A stretch of DNA of 19,447 bases from Flavobacterium sp. (GTDB lineage Bacteria; Bacteroidota; Bacteroidia; Flavobacteriales; Flavobacteriaceae): the NCBI GenBank assembly GCA_030150335.1, contig JASLGC010000054.1, positions 1 through 19,447 of the forward strand, in the 5' to 3' direction. Of this stretch, positions 15,257-19,447 are shown piece by piece. The translations under genes and the position numbers were made by a program. A model generated the notes under the pieces. The model was not told the DNA's origin. It searched no databases and saw nothing but the letters and a program-made list of their open reading frames with translations. The number at the start of each line of letters is the position of its first letter. Within the stretch, counting starts at the first letter, position 1.

Positions 15257-16846
15257 ATGAATATTAGAAACTATAATAAGTTTTTCCATTTACATACAAT
15301 CAGCGGTATCATCATTACTGCTTTGTTATTTATTTTCTTTTTTGCAGGTTCTTTTGCCTTTTTCAAGAATGAAATAAACAGCTGGCAAAACAATACACCA
15401 AAGAGTACTTTTTCTGCCAATACACTTGACTACAATACCATCGCAGACTCTATTGACAACCAATATGGTTTATATGGAAGAAACATCTCCTTTAGAATAG
15501 CCGATAGAAGTCGCGTTGTAGGCTTAATAGTTTCTCCTTCTAAAGACACGCTAAATCCCAAAGCAAGCGAACGCAGTTTTCTAATGTACGATACTGCCTC
15601 TGCTAAAAGTAAAACATACGCAGAAGGGTATTCATTAGGAGAGTTTTTATACAGATTACACTTCCTTGCCCCAGTCAATAGCTTAGCGAATATTGGGGTA
15701 CCCTTAGGATATTTAATAGCTGGAATAGTTGCCTTTCTCTTTTTATTCGCACTGATTACAGGAATATTAGTTCATTGGCAAAAGATTGTTTCCAACTTCT
15801 TCGTATTCCGCCCTTGGGAAAAACTAAAAACCGTTTGGACAGATTTACACACCGCATTAGGAGTAATTACATTTCCATTTCAACTAATATTTGCAATAAC
15901 AGGAGCTTACTTTTTCCTAACCACTTATTTAGTTTCCACTGCTGTAGCAGCATTAGGCTATGGTGGAGATGCTAAAAAACTACACGAAGATGTAGGAGGG
16001 CGAAAAGGACCGAAAACAGAAATCAGTTTTGCAAACGTACCATTGCAAGAGCAAATCAACATCAATGCTTATGTTCAAAAAACATTAGATAGATGGGAAG
16101 ACGGCAACATAACGCATCTGGAAGTTAGCAATTACGGCGACCAAAATATGCAAATCAAGCTTTTAGGTAAAGTTTCAGAAAACAAACAATTCATCAGTAA
16201 AGGTGAAATCATTTACCACATTGGCACAGGTGAAATAGAAGAAAAAGCAAATCCCAATGACAGCTCTACCTATAGTGAAATAGTATCTAACCTTATGTAT
16301 GCCTTACACTTTGGAGCATTTGGAGGATATGCTGTGCGAATTGCCTATTTCTTAGTGGGAATTGCTGGATGCTTCGTTATCATTTCAGGTATTTTGATTT
16401 GGTTAGTAGCCAGAGATAAAAAGAACGTTCCAGAGCGAAAACGCAAGTTCAACTTTTGGTTGGCCAGCATTTATATGGCCATTTGCCTATCTATGTATCC
16501 CGTAACAGCCTTAGCATTTATAGCAGTAAAGCTAAATCCGAACGGAGGACAAACCTTTATCTACTCATTTTATTTTTACACTTGGCTTGCAGTTACCATA
16601 CTACTTGCCGCAAGAAAAAGTATTTACAAGACAAACAGAGATTGCTTACTTGTAGGAAGTATCATAGGATTATTAGTGCCTATTACCAATGGAATCGTTA
16701 CAGGAAATTGGTTTTGGACAAATTGGAAAAATCATTATTACGACATATTACTGATAGATGTATTTTGGATTATCATCCCACTAATTACTTTATTCGCTTG
16801 GTATTTAGTTCGAAAGAAACATGAAATAGAGAAATCCGTTAATTAA
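15257..16846 (+). CDS. PepSY-TM protein, putative ferri-siderophore reductase
   Basis: This 529-residue inner-membrane protein belongs to the PepSY-associated TM family that includes FoxB and FpvG, heme-containing proteins implicated in reducing ferri-siderophores to release Fe(II). Visible features are an N-terminal helix with HLHTISG (H11, H13), a periplasmic PepSY-like region at about 45-145, a helix pair ending LVHWQK (H173), TDLHTALG (H198) before the next helix, a second periplasmic region at about 235-345, and ALHFGAFGG (H351). These histidines are candidate heme ligands. Four more helices follow (about 398-425, 433-455, 465-480, 495-520). It is last in the operon and ends at a strong terminator. 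Substrate siderophore is unknown. Confidence 0.88.
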   Translation: MNIRNYNKFFHLHTISGIIITALLFIFFFAGSFAFFKNEINSWQNNTPKSTFSANTLDYNTIADSIDNQYGLYGRNISFRIADRSRVVGLIVSPSKDTLNPKASERSFLMYDTASAKSKTYAEGYSLGEFLYRLHFLAPVNSLANIGVPLGYLIAGIVAFLFLFALITGILVHWQKIVSNFFVFRPWEKLKTVWTDLHTALGVITFPFQLIFAITGAYFFLTTYLVSTAVAALGYGGDAKKLHEDVGGRKGPKTEISFANVPLQEQININAYVQKTLDRWEDGNITHLEVSNYGDQNMQIKLLGKVSENKQFISKGEIIYHIGTGEIEEKANPNDSSTYSEIVSNLMYALHFGAFGGYAVRIAYFLVGIAGCFVIISGILIWLVARDKKNVPERKRKFNFWLASIYMAICLSMYPVTALAFIAVKLNPNGGQTFIYSFYFYTWLAVTILLAARKSIYKTNRDCLLVGSIIGLLVPITNGIVTGNWFWTNWKNHYYDILLIDVFWIIIPLITLFAWYLVRKKHEIEKSVN

Positions 16847-16848
16847 AA

Positions 16849-16878
16849 AGAGGCGCTTAGTATATTCTAAGCGCCTCT
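16849..16878. terminator. Bidirectional terminator between PepSY operon and mocR-type gene
   Basis: A 12-bp GC-rich stem, AGAGGCGCTTAG (16849-16860) with its perfect inverse (16867-16878), closes a 6-nt loop. T-rich exits on both sides serve the two convergent genes. Confidence 0.92.
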
Positions 16879-16928
16879 CTTATTTTTATCAAATACTGTA
16901 TTCATCAAAAGAATAAAGCTATCTATGC

Positions 16929-18344
16929 TTATACTACTTGTTTCGCAAGCACGCCAACTCTTTTTAGTTTAGCAGCCAACTCCTCTGACCACGGCAAACC
17001 AATACTCAAACGGATACAGTTTTTAAACTGCTCTTGTAAAGTAAACATTCGCCCCGGAGCAATGCTTATTCCCTCCTTAATGGCTAAATCATACAATTGT
17101 ATCGTATCTATCTCCTCATTAAACTCTATCCATATTGCCAATCCTCCTTGAGGGCGACTAATCTTCACGCCTTTTGGAAAACTATCCAATATCACTCTTA
17201 CATAGTTTTGATAGTTCTGATATAAGTTACGACGTACTTGTTGTAAATACTTATCATATCTACCCGACTTTAAAAAGCTGGCTACGGCTTCCTGCACAAT
17301 AGGTGCTGATGAAATAGAGTGAACCAACTTAATATTTCTCACTTTATCTTGGTACTTTCCAGCAGCAATCCACCCTACTCTATAACCAGGAGCCAACGTT
17401 TTAGAAACAGAACTACACCAAAGTACATTCCCCGTTGTATCAAAAGACTTACAGCACTTAGGTCGTTGTTCCCCAAAACACAAATCGCCATATACATCAT
17501 CTTCAATCAACGGAATATTGTGTTTTGCCAATAACTCTACCACTTCCTTTTTATTCTCATCAGGCATACAACTCCCCAACGGTGTGTTGTAATTAGAGAC
17601 CAACAAACAAATGTCTATAGTAGGAATAACCTCTTTCAGAGCTTCAATTTTTATCCCATAAACAGGATGCGTAGGTAATTCTAACACCTTAAACCCAAGC
17701 CCAATAGCCAACTGAAGAATACCGGGATAACACGGACTCTCAATTGCAATGGTATCTCCCGCTTTTCCCAAAGCAAGCAAACTCAAAAACACCCCATTCA
17801 TCCCACCATTGGTCGTTATAATATCATCCTCTTGAAGATTGCCTCCCCAAGTGATAGAACGAACAGCAATCATGCGTCTTAAATTCACGTTTCCCTGCAC
17901 TGGTTCATATTCAATACCACCACTTGGCAAAGTGCGCGTTGCCTCCAAAATCTCCTTTTTCATCTTCGCCAAAGGCAACATCTCACCAGAAAGCGTATTA
18001 AACGAGAACAGCGTTACCTTGTTATTTCCAATATTAGAATATACCGTATTGATAATTCCATTCGGTTCTGCATCATTAGCCAATAGAGTTGGGTTACTTT
18101 CTTGTGGTAAAGGCAACTTGTGATAAGAAAATTTACTCACAAAATACCCCGTTTTAGGTTTTGACTCTATCAACGATTGCGACTCCAATTCCAAGAAAAC
18201 TCGCTTCGCTGTATTCATGCTAATGTTGTGTTCTTTACATAACAACCTCACGGAAGGCAATCTATCTCCTTCGCGTAAAACGCCATTGCGAATCTGGAAA
18301 GCAATACTCGCTGCAATCTCAGTGTATAAAAAGGTTTTGCTCAT
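16929..18344 (-). CDS. MocR-type GntR/aminotransferase-fold regulator
   Basis: This is a PLP-binding transcription factor of the MocR/GabR/PdxR group. From ATG 18344 it has 471 residues: a GntR winged helix at about 1-70 (LREGDRLPSVRLLCKEHNISMNTAKRVFLELE), a linker at 72-115, and a fold-type I aminotransferase domain with NYNTPLG (251-257), EDDVYGDL (281-288) and the PLP-Schiff-base lysine K315 in SSVSKTLAPGYRVGW, plus a C-terminal carboxylate-binding arginine in CIRLSIG. An in-frame TTG at 18371 would add nine residues but falls on the -7 element, so I reject it. It is divergent from a DMT exporter gene, a common target of MocR proteins. Vestigial aminotransferase activity is possible. Confidence 0.93.
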   Translation of the reverse strand: MSKTFLYTEIAASIAFQIRNGVLREGDRLPSVRLLCKEHNISMNTAKRVFLELESQSLIESKPKTGYFVSKFSYHKLPLPQESNPTLLANDAEPNGIINTVYSNIGNNKVTLFSFNTLSGEMLPLAKMKKEILEATRTLPSGGIEYEPVQGNVNLRRMIAVRSITWGGNLQEDDIITTNGGMNGVFLSLLALGKAGDTIAIESPCYPGILQLAIGLGFKVLELPTHPVYGIKIEALKEVIPTIDICLLVSNYNTPLGSCMPDENKKEVVELLAKHNIPLIEDDVYGDLCFGEQRPKCCKSFDTTGNVLWCSSVSKTLAPGYRVGWIAAGKYQDKVRNIKLVHSISSAPIVQEAVASFLKSGRYDKYLQQVRRNLYQNYQNYVRVILDSFPKGVKISRPQGGLAIWIEFNEEIDTIQLYDLAIKEGISIAPGRMFTLQEQFKNCIRLSIGLPWSEELAAKLKRVGVLAKQVV

Positions 18345-18353
18345 TTTTAACGT

Positions 18354-18401
18354 CAATCTGTGTCCATGCAAATATACAAAACTGAGACTGTGCCAATCTG
18401 T
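18354..18401. repeat. Two direct repeats CAATCTGT, 40 bp apart, candidate MocR sites
   Basis: CAATCTGT occurs at 18354-18361 and again at 18394-18401, exactly 40 bp start to start, or about four DNA turns. MocR proteins such as GabR and PdxR bind paired direct repeats as dimers with a similar helical phasing. The copies flank the -7 element of the regulator gene and one overlaps its -33 TTG, which fits autoregulation and control of the divergent exporter. Confidence 0.6.
18369..18396 (-). promoter_or_regulatory. Promoter of the MocR-type regulator gene
   Basis: On the minus strand TTG (18396-18394) is followed after 17 nt by TATATTTG (18376-18369). Both elements and the spacing meet the Bacteroidota housekeeping consensus (TTG-N17-23-TAnnTTTG), the best promoter in this window. 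The ATG at 18344 lies 24 nt downstream. Confidence 0.72.
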
Positions 18402-18411
18402 TTTAACACGT

Positions 18412-18419
18412 TACTTTTG
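18412..18419 (+). promoter_or_regulatory. Candidate -7 element of the EamA exporter gene
   Basis: TACTTTTG matches TAnnTTTG and lies 18 nt before the ATG at 18438. A CTG at 18388-18390, 21 nt upstream, is the nearest thing to a -33 TTG. The second CAATCTGT repeat falls between the two. Confidence 0.5.
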
Positions 18420-18437
18420 CCGCCAAATAATTTTTTA

Positions 18438-19328
18438 ATGGAACAAACAAACATTCTTAACTCAACAGGAAGAGCATCCAGTGGTTGGTTAAATGGATTT
18501 ATCGGTGTAGCCCTATTCAGTGGTTCATTACCAGCTACAAAAATTGCAGTATTAGACTTTGACCCTTTATTTCTAACATCTGCCAGAGCAGTTATTGCAG
18601 GAATACTTGCCTTAGCTTGCCTAATTTACTTTAAAGAAAAATTCCCCACTAAAAAACAACTTTTACCCTTAGCCGTAGTTGCTATCGGAGCTGTAATCGG
18701 ATTCCCCCTATTAACCGCTTTAGCCTTACAATACATTACATCAGCACACTCATTAGTATTCTTAGGAATGCTTCCTCTATGCACAGCCATTTTTGGTGTA
18801 ATAAGAGGTGGAGAAAGACCACGTCCTATCTTTTGGGTATTTTCATTTATAGGAAGTTCATTAGTTGTAGGATTTGCATTTTCACAAGGAATCTCAAGTT
18901 CCCCAATAGGAGATATCTTAATGCTATTAGCAATCCTTATTTGTGGATTAGGATATGCAGAAGGAGCAAAACTATCTAAATCTATTGGTGGATGGCAAGT
19001 AATTTCATGGGCATTAGTAATCTCATTGCCGTTAACCCTTCCATTAATGTTTATTACAGCCCCTACTACATTCATAGGTGTGAGCACAGAAGCGTGGATT
19101 AGCTTACTTTATGTGTCGTTTATCTGTATGTTTATCGCATTTATCTTTTGGTACAGAGGATTAGCACAAGGAGGAATCGCAAACGTAGGACAATTGCAAT
19201 TATTACAACCATTCTTTGGATTAGCATTAGCTGCTACGTTGCTTAACGAAACAGTAAGCACAGGAATGTTATTAGTTACAGTAGGCGTTATCCTAAGCGT
19301 ATTTGCAAGTAAGAAGTTTGCTAAATAA
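18438..19328 (+). CDS. EamA/DMT-superfamily transporter
   Basis: This 296-residue inner-membrane protein has about ten helices in two EamA repeats (about 15-150 and 160-292), with a basic loop between helices 4 and 5 (RGGERPRP) and a typical second-repeat ending LLNETVSTGMLLVTVGVILSVF. Family members export amino acids, purines or other metabolites. The start at 18438 is chosen because the upstream in-frame ATG (18360) would run through the promoter region and add 26 non-conserved residues. Divergent pairing with a MocR-type regulator suggests export of an amino-acid-like or vitamin-B6-linked compound, but the substrate is not visible in the sequence. Confidence 0.92.
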   Translation: MEQTNILNSTGRASSGWLNGFIGVALFSGSLPATKIAVLDFDPLFLTSARAVIAGILALACLIYFKEKFPTKKQLLPLAVVAIGAVIGFPLLTALALQYITSAHSLVFLGMLPLCTAIFGVIRGGERPRPIFWVFSFIGSSLVVGFAFSQGISSSPIGDILMLLAILICGLGYAEGAKLSKSIGGWQVISWALVISLPLTLPLMFITAPTTFIGVSTEAWISLLYVSFICMFIAFIFWYRGLAQGGIANVGQLQLLQPFFGLALAATLLNETVSTGMLLVTVGVILSVFASKKFAK

Positions 19329-19383
19329 TAGAATACAATAGATATATCATTGTTTTTATTCATTCAAAAAGAATAAAGTTTAC

Positions 19384-19421
19384 AAGGGTTACTTCTGATA
19401 ATACGGAAGTAGCCCTTTTTT
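19384..19421 (+). terminator. Terminator of the EamA gene
   Basis: AAGGGTTACTTC (19384-19395) pairs with GAAGTAGCCCTT (19406-19417), with one G-T pair, around a 10-nt loop, followed by a T-run to 19421. The remaining 26 bases to the window end show nothing recognisable. Confidence 0.9.
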
Positions 19422-19447
19422 ATTTCGTCCTTTTTCGCAATTGCCAA

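Noticed and set aside
18626..19087. 153-codon minus-strand reading frame inside the EamA gene
   Set aside because: Its composition is what the antisense of a hydrophobic transporter yields; the plus-strand gene is clearly real. The 19109-19363 frame is the same case.
1..19447. Mobile element, prophage, CRISPR or defence island
   Set aside because: I saw no transposase, integrase, phage structural gene, repeat-spacer array or restriction/toxin genes, and composition does not change visibly across the window.

Overview
The window is a low-GC chromosomal segment that looks like a member of the Bacteroidota, most likely Flavobacteriaceae (genus not determinable from this sequence). The signs are: upstream regions that repeatedly carry the Bacteroidota -7 element TAnnTTTG; almost no Shine-Dalgarno sequences before start codons; AT-rich spacers; and typical flavobacterial housekeeping and transport genes. 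No insertion sequence, phage gene, CRISPR array, tRNA or rRNA was seen. It reads as ordinary chromosome with a few accessory modules.

Layout. (1) 69-1167 (+): prfB, release factor 2, expressed through a programmed +1 frameshift at 117-135. (2) 1217-6921 (-): a complete tripartite RND efflux operon, transcribed adaptor, pump, outer-membrane lipoprotein, with a perfect 13-bp inverted repeat just upstream as a candidate operator. (3) 7028-7417 (-): an unrecognised two-helix membrane protein. (4) 7576-9337 (-): a DUF47/PhoU-like protein followed by a PiT phosphate transporter. (5) 9509-11137 (+): a stand-alone biotin-dependent carboxyltransferase of the methylcrotonyl/propionyl-CoA carboxylase type. 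(6) 11445-13363 (-): a LysR regulator followed by a YeiH/UPF0324 membrane protein. (7) 13364-13757: a structured 394-bp intergenic region with a possible 15-codon cysteine-rich ORF. (8) 13758-14384 (-): a 2-oxoglutarate/Fe(II) oxygenase closely resembling the EGLN/PPHD prolyl hydroxylases. (9) 14609-16846 (+): a three-gene operon of DUF3325-like, DUF3649-like and PepSY-TM proteins, probably for inner-membrane ferri-siderophore reduction. (10) 16929-18344 (-) and 18438-19328 (+): a divergent MocR-type regulator and EamA/DMT exporter, with two copies of an 8-bp direct repeat exactly 40 bp apart in the spacer.

How the genes work together. Modules 2, 4, 6, 9 and 10 are self-contained transport or export units, and two of them (LysR-YeiH and MocR-EamA) come with an adjacent regulator. 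Most units are separated by strong hairpin terminators, several usable from both sides. The observations I rate most worth following are the MocR direct repeats, the EGLN-like hydroxylase, the PepSY/DUF3325/DUF3649 operon without its receptor, the efflux palindrome, the structured region at 13364-13757, and the strong internal Shine-Dalgarno of prfB in a genome whose genes otherwise show none.
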